Part shown: piece after piece, positions 54,032-63,750 of the stretch
Position numbering within the stretch: position 1 is the first letter of the stretch
How the letters are laid out: every line of letters starts with the position of its first letter
Origin: Corynebacterium kroppenstedtii
GTDB lineage: Bacteria > Actinomycetota > Actinomycetes > Mycobacteriales > Mycobacteriaceae
DNA length: 64,000 nt
NCBI RefSeq assembly: GCF_003243515.1
Contig: NZ_QFRA01000009.1
Location: forward strand, 6,124 to 70,123
Direction of reading: 5' to 3'
The notes under the pieces: model-generated
What the model was told of the DNA's origin: nothing
The model's database searches: none
The model's input: the letters and a program-made list of their open reading frames with translations, nothing else
Position numbers and translations under genes: made by a program

Positions 54032-55680
54032 GCAGTGCGTTCACGGGGTGGATCCCCGTCATCATCGTCCTCATTGCGTTGGCAGCCGCGTATCTGCCGC
54101 TGGGCAATTACATGGCAGCCACGTTCACCAGTATGAAGCACACTGCGTTCGAAAAGGCCTGCTACCGCCTCATCGGTGTGAACCCCGACGGCAAGCAGAA
54201 GTGGAATCAGTATGGCGCAAGCGTTCTGGCGTTCTCCCTAATCAGCGTGGTGTGCCTATACCTGTTGCAGCGCATACAACAGTGGTTGCCACTCAACCAC
54301 GGCAAACAGCCCATGCACTGGGATCAAGCATGGAATACCGCCGCCTCCTTCGTCACGAACACGAACTGGCAGTCCTACTCCGGTGAGGAAGCCATGAGCA
54401 TCTTCACCCAAATGGCTGGGCTGGCGGTGCAGAATTTCGTGTCCGCAGCCGTGGGCCTCACGGTAGCCATAGCCTTGATCCGGGGGTTGGCAAATCGGTC
54501 CGGCAGCGGCACTATCGGTAACTTCTGGGTGGATCTACACCGCGCGGTGTTCCGGATTCTATTACCAATGGCGTTCATCGGTGCGGTGCTGCTGATTTCG
54601 CAGGGTGTTATCCAAAACTTCCACGAGCCCACCTCCATTGCCACCGTTACAGGTGGGCAGCAGACCATCCCCGGTGGCGCGGTTGCTTCCCAGGAGGTTA
54701 TCAAGGAATTGGGAACCAACGGTGGCGGTTACTTCAATGCCAACTCCGCCCACCCATTTGAAAACCCCAATGCCTGGACCAACATGCTGGAGATCTTCCT
54801 GATCCTAGTGATCCCCGTGAGCCTTACACGCACCTTCGGCAAAATGGTCGGAGATACGCGTCAAGGTTGGGCGGTCCTGTCGGCCATGGCGGTGCTGTAC
54901 TTCACCTCGCTGGCTGTGGTCATGAGCTCCGAAACCTCCCTATCCGCCCTCCACGGCGGCGGGCTGGAGGGCAAGGAATACCGCTTGGGAGTTCTACCAT
55001 CCTCCTTCTTTGCCGTGACCACCACGATGACCTCGACCGGAGCGGTGGATTCCTTCCACTCCAGCTACCATCCCCTCGCTGGCGGGATGTTGATCCTCAA
55101 TATGATGCTGGGTGAGATCTCCCCCGGCGGTGTAGGCACCGGCCTGTACGGCATGTTGATGATCGCTATTTTGAGCGTGTTCGTCGCTGGCCTTATGGTC
55201 GGCCGAACCCCGGAATACTTGGGCAAGCGCATCGGCGTGTCGGAGATCACCAAAGTCAGTCTGTACATCCTGGTCATGCCAGCCCTCGTGTTGGCAGGAG
55301 TGGGCCTTTCCGCCCTGCTGCCAGCCACACGTGAATCGATCTCCGCCACCGGGCCTCACGGATTCAGCGAATTGGTCTACGCCTACACCTCGGCCTCCAA
55401 CAACAACGGATCCGCCTTCGCCGGATTTAACGCGGATACCCCATGGTTCAACATCACCCTCGGGTTGTGCATGTTGCTGGGCCGCTTCCTCCCCATCATC
55501 ATGGCGCTCGCGCTCGCCGGTGACTTCGCAACCCAGAAACCGGCTGCTGAAACCGCCGGCACTCTCCCTACCCACCGTCCGCAATTCGTGGGCGTGATGA
55601 TCGGCATCGCCATTATCGTTGGAGCGCTGACCTTCCTACCCACCTTGGTTCTCGGCCCCTTGACGGAGGCTTTGTCATGA
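54028..55680 (+). CDS. kdpA: KdpA, potassium-binding subunit of K+-ATPase
   Basis: 550 residues from ATG 54028 (MSSAFTGWIPVIIVLIALAA). Ten-helix membrane channel-like subunit that binds K+. Characteristic segments: NTNWQSYSGEEAMSIFTQMA, QEVIKELGTNGGGYFNANSA, PFENPNAWTNMLEIFLILVI, TSTGAVDSFHSSYHPLAGGM, PGGVGTGLYGMLMIAILSVF and SASNNNGSAFAGFNADTPWF, including the four GGG/TST-type selectivity-filter loops. Overlaps kdpF and kdpB by four bases each. Confidence 0.95.
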   Translation: MSSAFTGWIPVIIVLIALAAAYLPLGNYMAATFTSMKHTAFEKACYRLIGVNPDGKQKWNQYGASVLAFSLISVVCLYLLQRIQQWLPLNHGKQPMHWDQAWNTAASFVTNTNWQSYSGEEAMSIFTQMAGLAVQNFVSAAVGLTVAIALIRGLANRSGSGTIGNFWVDLHRAVFRILLPMAFIGAVLLISQGVIQNFHEPTSIATVTGGQQTIPGGAVASQEVIKELGTNGGGYFNANSAHPFENPNAWTNMLEIFLILVIPVSLTRTFGKMVGDTRQGWAVLSAMAVLYFTSLAVVMSSETSLSALHGGGLEGKEYRLGVLPSSFFAVTTTMTSTGAVDSFHSSYHPLAGGMLILNMMLGEISPGGVGTGLYGMLMIAILSVFVAGLMVGRTPEYLGKRIGVSEITKVSLYILVMPALVLAGVGLSALLPATRESISATGPHGFSELVYAYTSASNNNGSAFAGFNADTPWFNITLGLCMLLGRFLPIIMALALAGDFATQKPAAETAGTLPTHRPQFVGVMIGIAIIVGALTFLPTLVLGPLTEALS

Positions 55681-57896
55681 CTGCCGTAAACATCTCTTCT
55701 TCTACCGACACCCCGCACACCACTCCCTCAACACAATCCAGTTCGAAGAAATCCACCAGCGCGTTCTCTGCAGAGCAGCTCAAAAAGACCTTGCCACTAG
55801 CCATCAAGAAGATGGATCCCCGCCTGCTGTACAAAACCCCAGTGATGTTCCTGGTTGAGGTCGGGGCGCTTTTTACCCTGGTACTGGCGATTGCACACCC
55901 CGCCGTGTTCACGTGGTCTATTACCGTATGGCTGTGGCTCACCGTGCTGTTCGCCACCTTGGCTGAAGCGGTAGCAGAAGGCCGAGGCAAGGCGCAGGCG
56001 GATGCCCTGCGGTCAACGCGCACGCAATCCAACGCGCTAAAATTCGTCGGTTCCGACGTCAGCGATCCACGCCTCGCCCCCGCCTTAGCTCACTCGGGCG
56101 CGGGTATCGCCGGGGTAGCCGAAGAAGTCTCCAGCGAAGCCCTCTTGCCCGGGGACATTGTTCTGATCAGCGCCGGTGAGGTCATCCCCGCCGACGGTGA
56201 TGTAATCATGGGCGCAGCCAGCGTGGATGAATCTGCAGTGACCGGTGAATCCGCCCCAGTGATCCGCGAGTCCGGCGGTGACCGCTCTGCAGTCACCGGC
56301 GGCACACGTGTGCTCTCGGATGCCATCGCTGTGCGCGTCACGAGCAAAGCCGGCGAATCGTTCATGGATCGCATGATCGGTCTGGTCGAAGGTGCCGAAC
56401 GAAAGAAAACCCCGAACGAGCTGGCCCTGGGCACCCTACTCATCGTGCTAACCATCATCTTCGTGATTGTGGTTTTGGCACTGGCCCCAATGGCTGCTTT
56501 CAACCATGCCGAGCAATCCCCCGTCGTACTGGTTGCACTGCTAGTGTGCCTGATCCCCACCACAATCGGCGCATTACTCTCTGCAATCGGGATCGCTGGT
56601 ATGGATCGTCTTGTGCAGCACAATGTGCTGGCCAAGTCCGGCCGCGCGGTAGAAGCCGCCGGCGATGTGGCCACCCTGCTGCTGGACAAAACCGGCACCA
56701 TCACCATTGGTGATCGCCAGGCCAGCGAATTCGTTCCTGTCGGCGAAACTAGTCCGGAGGAACTGACCTACGCTTGTCAGCTCTCTTCATTGGCCGATGA
56801 CACCCCCGAGGGGCGTTCGATCGTGCTGCTCGCGCAAAAAGAATCCGGCCAGTCCATTCCGGAAGAAACTTTCCGGGAGGCCGAATTCATCCCCTTCACC
56901 GCCCAAACCCGCATGAGTGGTATTCAACTGCCCTCGGGCGCCGGGGAGTATTTGCAGTGGTCTGCCGTTGATGGCCAGCCTGCTCCACGCAAAATCGTCA
57001 AGGGTGCGGCCTCGGAAATCACCAAACTCGTGGCGCACCTGGGCGGCAGGGTCCCCACTACCACCACCGAAGTAGTGGACAACATCTCCAACAGTGGTGG
57101 TACTGCGCTGGTCGTGGCCGAAATTGTCCTTGATCGCCAAGGGAAAGACCGTGCCGCTCGGCTTTTGGGCGTCATCCACCTGAAAGACATCGTGAAACCC
57201 GGCATGACCGAGCGCTTCAAACAATTGCGCACAATGGGCATCCGTACCGTGATGGTCACAGGCGATAACGCACTTACAGCCAAGGCGATCGCCGCTGAAG
57301 CCGGAGTGGATGATGTCCTAGCGGAGGCAACCCCGGAACAGAAGCTGGAACTCATCCACAAGGAACAGACCAAGGGTCGGCTGGTGGCGATGACGGGTGA
57401 CGGTACCAACGATGCTCCCGCTCTGGCTCAGGCCGATGTGGGTGTGGCGATGAACACGGGCACCACCGCGGCTAAGGAAGCCGGCAATATGGTGGATTTG
57501 GATTCGGATCCCACCAAGTTGATCGATGTGGTGGCCATCGGCAAGCAATTGCTCATTACCCGCGGTGCACTGACAACATTCAGCATTGCCAATGACATCG
57601 CCAAATACTTCGCGATCATCCCCGCCATGTTTGTAGTGGCTTTCCCCGGATTATCCGCACTGAATGTCATGCACCTGCACTCGCCCCAATCGGCAATCCT
57701 TTCCGCGGTGATCTTCAACGCACTCATTATTATCGCGCTGATCCCGTTGGCGCTGAAAGGTGTCCAATACCGCGCGGGGTCGGCAGCTGCCTTGCTGTCC
57801 CGCAACCTCACGATTTTCGGTATGGGAGGGGTGGTCGTGCCATTCCTCGGCATCAAGATCATCGACCTGCTGATCTCCGGTGTTGTGGGGATCTAA
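55677..57896 (+). CDS. kdpB: KdpB, P-type ATPase subunit
   Basis: 739 residues. P-type ATPase that energises K+ uptake through KdpA. The actuator domain has VDESAVTGESAPVIRESGGD (TGES), the phosphorylation domain LLLDKTGTITIGDRQASEF (Asp of DKTGT), ATP-binding KGAASEITKLVAHLGG, and the hinge MTGDGTNDAPALAQADVGVA. The first 35 residues are a Ser/Thr-rich leader absent from many homologues. kdpC follows after 43 bases. Confidence 0.95.
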   Translation: MTAVNISSSTDTPHTTPSTQSSSKKSTSAFSAEQLKKTLPLAIKKMDPRLLYKTPVMFLVEVGALFTLVLAIAHPAVFTWSITVWLWLTVLFATLAEAVAEGRGKAQADALRSTRTQSNALKFVGSDVSDPRLAPALAHSGAGIAGVAEEVSSEALLPGDIVLISAGEVIPADGDVIMGAASVDESAVTGESAPVIRESGGDRSAVTGGTRVLSDAIAVRVTSKAGESFMDRMIGLVEGAERKKTPNELALGTLLIVLTIIFVIVVLALAPMAAFNHAEQSPVVLVALLVCLIPTTIGALLSAIGIAGMDRLVQHNVLAKSGRAVEAAGDVATLLLDKTGTITIGDRQASEFVPVGETSPEELTYACQLSSLADDTPEGRSIVLLAQKESGQSIPEETFREAEFIPFTAQTRMSGIQLPSGAGEYLQWSAVDGQPAPRKIVKGAASEITKLVAHLGGRVPTTTTEVVDNISNSGGTALVVAEIVLDRQGKDRAARLLGVIHLKDIVKPGMTERFKQLRTMGIRTVMVTGDNALTAKAIAAEAGVDDVLAEATPEQKLELIHKEQTKGRLVAMTGDGTNDAPALAQADVGVAMNTGTTAAKEAGNMVDLDSDPTKLIDVVAIGKQLLITRGALTTFSIANDIAKYFAIIPAMFVVAFPGLSALNVMHLHSPQSAILSAVIFNALIIIALIPLALKGVQYRAGSAAALLSRNLTIFGMGGVVVPFLGIKIIDLLISGVVGI

Positions 57897-57939
57897 CCCA
57901 GCCTCTCAACCAGCGAAAACCATCTAGAAAGGATCCCCC

Positions 57940-58536
57940 ATGGCACGTACAAGCAACAGCAACGGCTTCCGTCTTGCTTCCACCACCGTGCGAAGTTTCT
58001 TGGTGCTCACCCTTATCCTCGGTATTGCCTATCCCCTCACCGTGTTCGGAATCGGCCGGATCATGCTGGCACAAGCCGACGGTTCAATAATCACCAACTC
58101 CCAGGGCAAAACCACGGGATCGTCGCTACTTGCCCAGGAAGTCACGAAACCAGGATTCTTCTACCCTCGTCCTTCTGCCGCCGGGGACAATGGTTTCGAC
58201 GCCATGAGTTCCTCCGCCACGAACCTCTCCCCCTACAGCAAGGATCTACGGAAGGCTATTGCGGATAAGCGCGCAGAAGTCGCCGCACGCGAGGGGGTCT
58301 CCCCCGGCGACGTTCCGGTCGATGCGGTGACCTCGTCTGGTTCCGGCCTCGACCCACACATTTCTTCTAGGTACGCCACCCTGCAGACCCCGCGAGTGGC
58401 GAGGGAACGCGGTATCGATCAGCATCAGGTGAGACAAATGATCGCCACGGCTACGGAAACTAATTTCACCGGCAACGCAGATGGCGCTCCAGTGAATGTG
58501 GTGAAGCTGAACCAGGCGCTCAGCGAATTAAAGTAG
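57940..58536 (+). CDS. kdpC: KdpC, K+-ATPase assembly subunit
   Basis: 198 residues with one N-terminal membrane helix (SFLVLTLILGIAYPLTVFGI) and an extracytoplasmic domain (FFYPRPSAAGDNGFDAMSSS, SGLDPHISSRYATLQTPRVA). It raises ATP affinity of KdpB. AGAAAGGATC precedes ATG 57940. Confidence 0.94.
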   Translation: MARTSNSNGFRLASTTVRSFLVLTLILGIAYPLTVFGIGRIMLAQADGSIITNSQGKTTGSSLLAQEVTKPGFFYPRPSAAGDNGFDAMSSSATNLSPYSKDLRKAIADKRAEVAAREGVSPGDVPVDAVTSSGSGLDPHISSRYATLQTPRVARERGIDQHQVRQMIATATETNFTGNADGAPVNVVKLNQALSELK

Positions 58537-58612
58537 AGCAGACAGGGCTTTCCCGTGGTGTAGCGCAGGCTGGGTACCGCGGGGCGTCGACACAAAAGGA
58601 GACAGCACGAAA

Positions 58613-61396
58613 ATGGCAAAGCGTGGCACGTTGAAGGTCTACCTGGGTTTCGCGCCAGGTGTGGGAAAAACCTGTGCCATGCTAAGCGAAGCCCATGATT
58701 TGGTTGACCGCGGGCACGATGTGCTGGTTGGGATCGTGGAGGACCACGGACGTGCACGGACGCGGAAGCTCACCGAAGGCTTACCGATTCTCCAGCGCAA
58801 ATCCGTAGCTCATCGGGGTAGCGAATACGGCGAATTCGATTTACAGGCGGCACTGGACGCTCGCCCGGAAATCATTTTGGTCGACGAGCTCGCGCATACG
58901 GTGGTGGATCAACCGGACAGACAGGTTGAGCTATCCGCCGGCACGAAGCGGTGGCACGATGTGTACGCGCTGCTGGAGGCTGGGATCAACGTCATCTCCA
59001 CAATGAACATCCAGCATCTGGAATCACTCAATGATGTGGTTTCCGCGGTCACGGGCACGCGGCAGCGTGAAACGGTGCCGGACCAAGTGCTACGCGATGC
59101 CGATGAAATTGAGCTGATTGACTTATCCCCAGATGCCCTGCGTATCCGCTTGGCCCGCGGGGAGGTGTATCGCCAACAGCAAGCGGAAACGGCCCTGAAT
59201 AGCTATTTCCGGGTTGGTAACCTAACTGCTTTGCGCGAGCTCAGCCTGCTGTGGCTCGCCGATAAGGTCGATGAGGGTCTAGAGAAATACCGGGAAGAAG
59301 AAAAGATCGAGGACAATTGGCCCGCCCGCGAACGAGTGGTGGTGGCGGTCCAAGGCGACGAGGCCTCCGAAGCTCTGATCCGCCGGGGTGCTCGGATCAC
59401 CGAACGCGTTGTTGGCCGCGAGATGCTGGTGGTCTACGTCTCCAGCGCCGATGCTACTTTGGGCAGGAACCTCCCCCAACGTTTGCGGCGGTTGCAGGAG
59501 CTCACGGAATCCCTGGACGGCCAATGGCGGGTTATTGAAGGCGATGATGTAGCGGACACCCTGCTGAAATTCGCCCGCACGGTGAATGCTTCCCAGCTGG
59601 TGATTGGTTTGGGCACTCGCATGAGCCGCCTGTTTAGCTCCACCGCACACCAGATCATCGATGGTGCCGACCGCATTGATGTACACATCGTCTCGACTAT
59701 CGGGGGCGATTCGAAGGAGGAAGCCGAGGGGCTCGGGCTGTGGTCGAAAGGCCGGACACGGGCCAGCGCGTGGTTAAAGTCATTACGTTCCCGAGCCGCG
59801 GGGACAAGCAAACAGCTCAGTCCGATGCGCAAGGTTTCGGGGTGGGCGTTGGCGGTGCTTGGCCCCGTGCTGCTCACGCTGCTCATGCTGCCCTTCGATA
59901 ACCATGAGGCCGCGCTGGGGTCAATCCTGCTGGGTTACCTCACCATCGCGGTGTTCTCGGCGATGGCGGGAGGTTTCGGACCCGCAATCATGGCCGTGAC
60001 CCTGGGCTCGTTGTTGGCGAATTGGTTCTTCACCCATCCTTTTCGCACCCTCACGGTGACGGAGCCCGCCAATTTTGTGCAGATCATCTTGTTCTTTGTG
60101 ATTTCTGTGGCCGTCGCAGTGGTGGTGGATATTGCTGAGCGACGCCGCGCTCTAGCTAATCGCCGCCTCGGCCAGGCGGTGGTGCTATCCGACCTCGCCC
60201 GGGGCGCATTAGATGAGGGCGACGATATCCGGAGCCTCCTATCCCGATTACGGGAGACTTTCAACCTGCATCGCGTGGACCTGCAGCAGTATTCTAAAGA
60301 ACGAAAGAAGTGGGTGACGATGGAAACCACGGATCCCGGAGGCATCGGGGTCCCCTGGCCGGGCATACCGTCACCAGCACACGTGGGTGCTGGTGACGGT
60401 ATGCGTTTCGTCCTAGGCGAGCGCGAACTATCCCCGGCGGAAAATGCGATGATCGAGGCGCACGGTGCCCGGATAACTGCGATCATCGACCGCGAAAGGA
60501 TTGAGGCTATGCGCCGGGCTACGGCCGCGCTGGAGGCCGGCAACCGTGTGGGCACGGCCTTGTTAACTGCTGTTTCCCACGATCTGCGCACTCCTTTGGC
60601 GGGGATTCAAGCGGCAATTTCCAGTCTGATGATGGATGATCTGGACCTCGATGAGGATTCGCGGGCTCTGCTGATGGGAACCATTGAATCCAGTGTGGAC
60701 CGGTTGGAGACAGTTACGGGCAACTTGTTGGATATGGGGCGCGTGAACTCCAACACTGTGACTATTCGGCACACTTCGGTGCAGTACGCGGATGTCGTGG
60801 ATGCCGTTTGTGCGGAGTTGCCGGAAGCCGCGCAGCACATCGATAGCGACGTGGGGGAATCCGCCCCTGCGGTGGTTGCCGACGCAGGGCTAGTGCAGCG
60901 CATCGTGTCGAACATCGTGATCAACGCGCGCCGCTATGCGCCGAATTCTCGTATCGAAATAACCGCCCACCCGGTGCAGGAATCCGGGACGGTTGAGCTG
61001 CATATCACCGATCACGGGCCGGGATTCCCGCCAGAGACGGTGGACGACGTGTTTACCCCTTTTCAGCGCCTCGGCGATCAATCTGCCAGCACGAATGGTT
61101 TGGGTTTGGGGCTGGCCGTCGCACGCGGTTTCGCCGAGGCTATGGGCGGCGCGTTGGTGGCGGAAAATACTCCCGGCGGTGGGGCAACATTGGTGCTGAG
61201 CTTGCCGGCCGCTACTACTCCGCCAACAACTAATACTCCACCAGCAACTACGACCCCATCGGGGACTGCGGGCCCTTCAACCGCTGGTAGTGCTCGTAGA
61301 AAGGAAATTCGTCGTGGGGCGCGGCGGGGCGTCGAAAGGAAAGAAACGATTGATCACGAAGAAGCAACAGAAGAGTTGTCCGGGGAATCGCAATGA
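58613..61396 (+). CDS. kdpD: KdpD sensor histidine kinase
   Basis: 927 residues. The order is: KdpD-N domain with Walker A GFAPGVGKTCAMLSEAHDL, VELAHTVVDQPDRQVELSAG-type segment, Usp-like domain (about 240-370), four membrane helices (about 405-520), GAF-like part (about 525-625), HisKA with phospho-acceptor AVSHDLRTPLAGIQA (His near 650), and HATPase (VVADAGLVQRIVSNIVINAR, DHGPGFPPETVDDVFTPFQR, GLGLGLAVARGF). The C-terminus has a Thr/Pro repeat and a basic/acidic tail. AAGGAG lies 12 bases before ATG 58613. A perfect 18-bp inverted repeat at 60363-60404 lies in the region coding IPSPAHVGAGDG. Overlaps kdpE by four bases. Confidence 0.93.
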   Translation: MAKRGTLKVYLGFAPGVGKTCAMLSEAHDLVDRGHDVLVGIVEDHGRARTRKLTEGLPILQRKSVAHRGSEYGEFDLQAALDARPEIILVDELAHTVVDQPDRQVELSAGTKRWHDVYALLEAGINVISTMNIQHLESLNDVVSAVTGTRQRETVPDQVLRDADEIELIDLSPDALRIRLARGEVYRQQQAETALNSYFRVGNLTALRELSLLWLADKVDEGLEKYREEEKIEDNWPARERVVVAVQGDEASEALIRRGARITERVVGREMLVVYVSSADATLGRNLPQRLRRLQELTESLDGQWRVIEGDDVADTLLKFARTVNASQLVIGLGTRMSRLFSSTAHQIIDGADRIDVHIVSTIGGDSKEEAEGLGLWSKGRTRASAWLKSLRSRAAGTSKQLSPMRKVSGWALAVLGPVLLTLLMLPFDNHEAALGSILLGYLTIAVFSAMAGGFGPAIMAVTLGSLLANWFFTHPFRTLTVTEPANFVQIILFFVISVAVAVVVDIAERRRALANRRLGQAVVLSDLARGALDEGDDIRSLLSRLRETFNLHRVDLQQYSKERKKWVTMETTDPGGIGVPWPGIPSPAHVGAGDGMRFVLGERELSPAENAMIEAHGARITAIIDRERIEAMRRATAALEAGNRVGTALLTAVSHDLRTPLAGIQAAISSLMMDDLDLDEDSRALLMGTIESSVDRLETVTGNLLDMGRVNSNTVTIRHTSVQYADVVDAVCAELPEAAQHIDSDVGESAPAVVADAGLVQRIVSNIVINARRYAPNSRIEITAHPVQESGTVELHITDHGPGFPPETVDDVFTPFQRLGDQSASTNGLGLGLAVARGFAEAMGGALVAENTPGGGATLVLSLPAATTPPTTNTPPATTTPSGTAGPSTAGSARRKEIRRGARRGVERKETIDHEEATEELSGESQ
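60363..60404. repeat. perfect 18-bp inverted repeat inside kdpD
   Basis: GCATACCGTCACCAGCAC at 60363-60380 is exactly complementary to 60387-60404, with a six-base spacer (ACGTGG). In RNA this is a very stable hairpin between the GAF-like part and the HisKA domain. No T-tract follows. Confidence 0.95.
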
Positions 61397-62085
61397 GTGC
61401 TGAAAAAATTTTAATGGTTGAGGACGACGTAGCCTTGGCCAATGCGGTCCTCGTCACGCTACGGGCACGCGGGTATGAGGTGAAGGTGGCAACGGCGGCG
61501 TCTGCAGCGATTCGACTGGCCTCCCAATGGCACCCGCAGGCGGCGTTACTGGATCTGGGGCTGCCGGATATGAGTGGACTGGATGTGTTGCGTGCACTGC
61601 GAAGCTGGAGTGACATGCCAGTACTGGTTGTTTCTGCCCGCCACGATGAGGCCGGGAAGATCAATGCTTTGGATGAGGGCGCGGACGATTATGTGACCAA
61701 ACCGTTCTCCATGGGTGAGCTGCTGGCGAGGTTACGGGCAGCGCTGCGAAGGGCGCCTCATGGCGATGCACCGGAGGAGCCGGTGATGCGTACATCCGAT
61801 GAGCGCGTGGAGTTCGATTTGCCTAGGAAGAAGGTGGTCGTGGAGGGTGCGGAGGCGCACCTGACTCCGCGGGAATGGGGCATCGTGGAGCACATGATCC
61901 GCCACCGGGGGCGGCTAGTGACGAAAGTCGAGCTCCTGCAGGCGGTATGGGGCGAATCATACAAGCGGGAAACAAACTACTTGCGGGTTTATATGTCGCA
62001 GTTGCGCTCGAAGCTGGAGGTTGATCCAGCGAACCCCCAGTATTTTACGACAGAACCGGGAATTGGGTACCGACTGATGCTGTAA
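61393..62085 (+). CDS. kdpE: KdpE response regulator
   Basis: 230 residues. Receiver domain with acidic pair EDDVAL, phospho-acceptor Asp in ALLDLGLPDMSG, conserved Lys in GADDYVTKPFSMGEL, followed by an OmpR-type winged helix (LTPREWGIVEHMIRHRGRLV, VYMSQLRSKLEVDP). Overlaps kdpD (CAATGAGT). Activates kdpFABC when K+ is limiting. Its last 41 bases overlap a small antisense open frame. Confidence 0.94.
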   Translation: MSAEKILMVEDDVALANAVLVTLRARGYEVKVATAASAAIRLASQWHPQAALLDLGLPDMSGLDVLRALRSWSDMPVLVVSARHDEAGKINALDEGADDYVTKPFSMGELLARLRAALRRAPHGDAPEEPVMRTSDERVEFDLPRKKVVVEGAEAHLTPREWGIVEHMIRHRGRLVTKVELLQAVWGESYKRETNYLRVYMSQLRSKLEVDPANPQYFTTEPGIGYRLML

Positions 62086-62494
62086 ATGTGTTGCACCAGG
62101 CTGTGGTTGTGGGCGGTACTGGAGTAAGTCGTGGGGTGAGAGTGTGGTGCGCCGGGTTAGCCGGGACGCTACGTATACATCCAGCGCAGGGCTTCCTGCC
62201 CGTGACTTCTCCGCTAGCGACGCGACGGTTATCGCGGGTAGCGATGTAGAGCAGAGCGTCGATCGCAGCGCGATTCCTGGCGAACTGGAGCTTGGTCTGC
62301 CACTTTTCGGCTTCATCAGTGGCACCATCGACCATGCCACCGAGGCGTCGGCGTTCTTCAGCGCTGACTGGGCGCCAACTATTACTATAGGCAGACTCCT
62401 GCGCAACCCAGAGCGGAACCGACCTTGGACTTGGATCTGTGCTTGGGCTCCGCAATATTGGATAGTGAAGAATAAATGAATCTTTCTTACTCAT
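62045..62494 (-). CDS. hypothetical protein or remnant, antisense to the kdpE end
   Basis: 149 codons. The middle (LWVAQESAYSNSWRPVSAEE, MVDGATDEAEKWQTKLQFAR, NRAAIDALLYIATRDNRRVA, about residues 28-98) has good coding character, charged helices and G/C-rich third positions. The first 28 and last 45 residues do not. It probably represents part of a former gene, cut at the point where kdpE ends. ATG 62494 has AGG seven bases upstream. No family recognised. Confidence 0.4.
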   Translation of the reverse strand: MSKKDSFILHYPILRSPSTDPSPRSVPLWVAQESAYSNSWRPVSAEERRRLGGMVDGATDEAEKWQTKLQFARNRAAIDALLYIATRDNRRVASGEVTGRKPCAGCIRSVPANPAHHTLTPRLTPVPPTTTAWCNTFTASVGTQFPVLS

Positions 62495-62544
62495 AAAACC
62501 TATGTATAAGATAGTGATTCACACTGATCCCTATAATAGGAAGT

Positions 62545-63750
62545 CTAGGTGGTTCTAGACTGGCTCAAAATTAAAAAGGCCGCAAGCATCAACCCGAGCA
62601 GCAGCTGAGGACTAGCTACAAACACTAACACCGAACGGAAGGAAATGGCCCCGAAAAAATTAGCCACTGCCACATACACAGCACCTGACATCATTTGAAT
62701 AAAGAAAAAAGTCCTGTGGAGACACCCGGCAAAGCGAGCGGTAAAGAAACCTGCCCATTTTGGCTATACGGGATAGCAGCTCCCACCCCGATAAATTGCA
62801 TGCACAAAATTGCAATGACAGCCCATAAAGGAATTGATGGAGCCACCACACCTATCAAAATAACTATCAGGGCAACCAAGCCGGAAGCAATGATCGATGT
62901 ATGTGCCAGTTTCGTCGGGCAAGCAGAGTGTTTTATTAAAAAACTTCCAAACCAATAACCCAGTGCAGGCCATAGCATCAATACGCAGTAAGAAATTTCA
63001 TTAATCCCATAGGTAGTTTCAAAGAAACCTGGAGATAGAGCCAAAAAAGACGAAATAACTCATCCACACCAGGGCGAGCGCACCCGAATACCACAAATAC
63101 AAACAATTTGAGAGCGAAGCTCCGATAGAAGACGAGGTGGAGGTCAAGGACGGTAAAGAGGGTTCGGGAGCCTTTGCCGACCCCAGCAAACCGAGACACA
63201 AAAGAGTAAAAATAAGTCCCAGAACAGCTAGCACCGCTACAATCGCCTGACATAGAAAGAAGAGGGAAGCCACACCTCCTAGAAGTGGAGCTAGGGCGGG
63301 CGTGAGCGACATGACCATAGAAAGATTTCCTAACGGTGTTATTCTGAACGCTGGATCAATACGTCTACGAATAACGAGGCGGCACAGAACAGTCGCCGAC
63401 ATCCCCCAAGGCCTGAAAAAATCGACCTATAGACAATATAAAATGGATGGAGAAAACGTGCAGAGCAGTAAACCAGTAGTGAACACAATCAAGCCAAAAG
63501 CTTGAATCTTGGCTGCATCATACTTTTCTGCCAGAAAACCACCCGCAAACATACTCAGTGCATATTCAGCCATGTATATCGTCGTTGTTTGTTGAAGTTG
63601 TTCGATACTAACGTTTAAGCCCTCAGCCATATGGGAAAAAGACGGTGTGATTACACTTAGTCCCAATTGCGGAGCTATAACCACTAACAAAAGGGTGACC
63701 ATAGCCCCAACTAAAAATTTGCTGGTGAAATCGCTATTTTCTTTCGACAC
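62545..63750 (-). pseudogene. MFS (Bcr/CflA-like) drug exporter gene with a stop and two frame changes
   Basis: Four in-order segments of one roughly 400-residue transporter. ATG 63750 to TAG 63427 covers helices 1-3 (LGLSVITPSFSHMAEGLNVS, LSMFAGGFLAEKYDAAKIQA). The same frame resumes at 63402 (MSATVLCRLVIRRRIDPAFR, helices 4-7) and loses sense at the T6 run 63043-63048. The next frame gives LALSPGFFETTYGINEISYC and runs to the T6 run at 62705-62710. The last frame gives IQMMSGAVYVAVANFFGAIS and ends at TAG 62545. Layout and length fit Bcr/CflA-type exporters. The region has clearly lower G+C than the rest of the window, which suggests acquisition. Confidence 0.8.
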
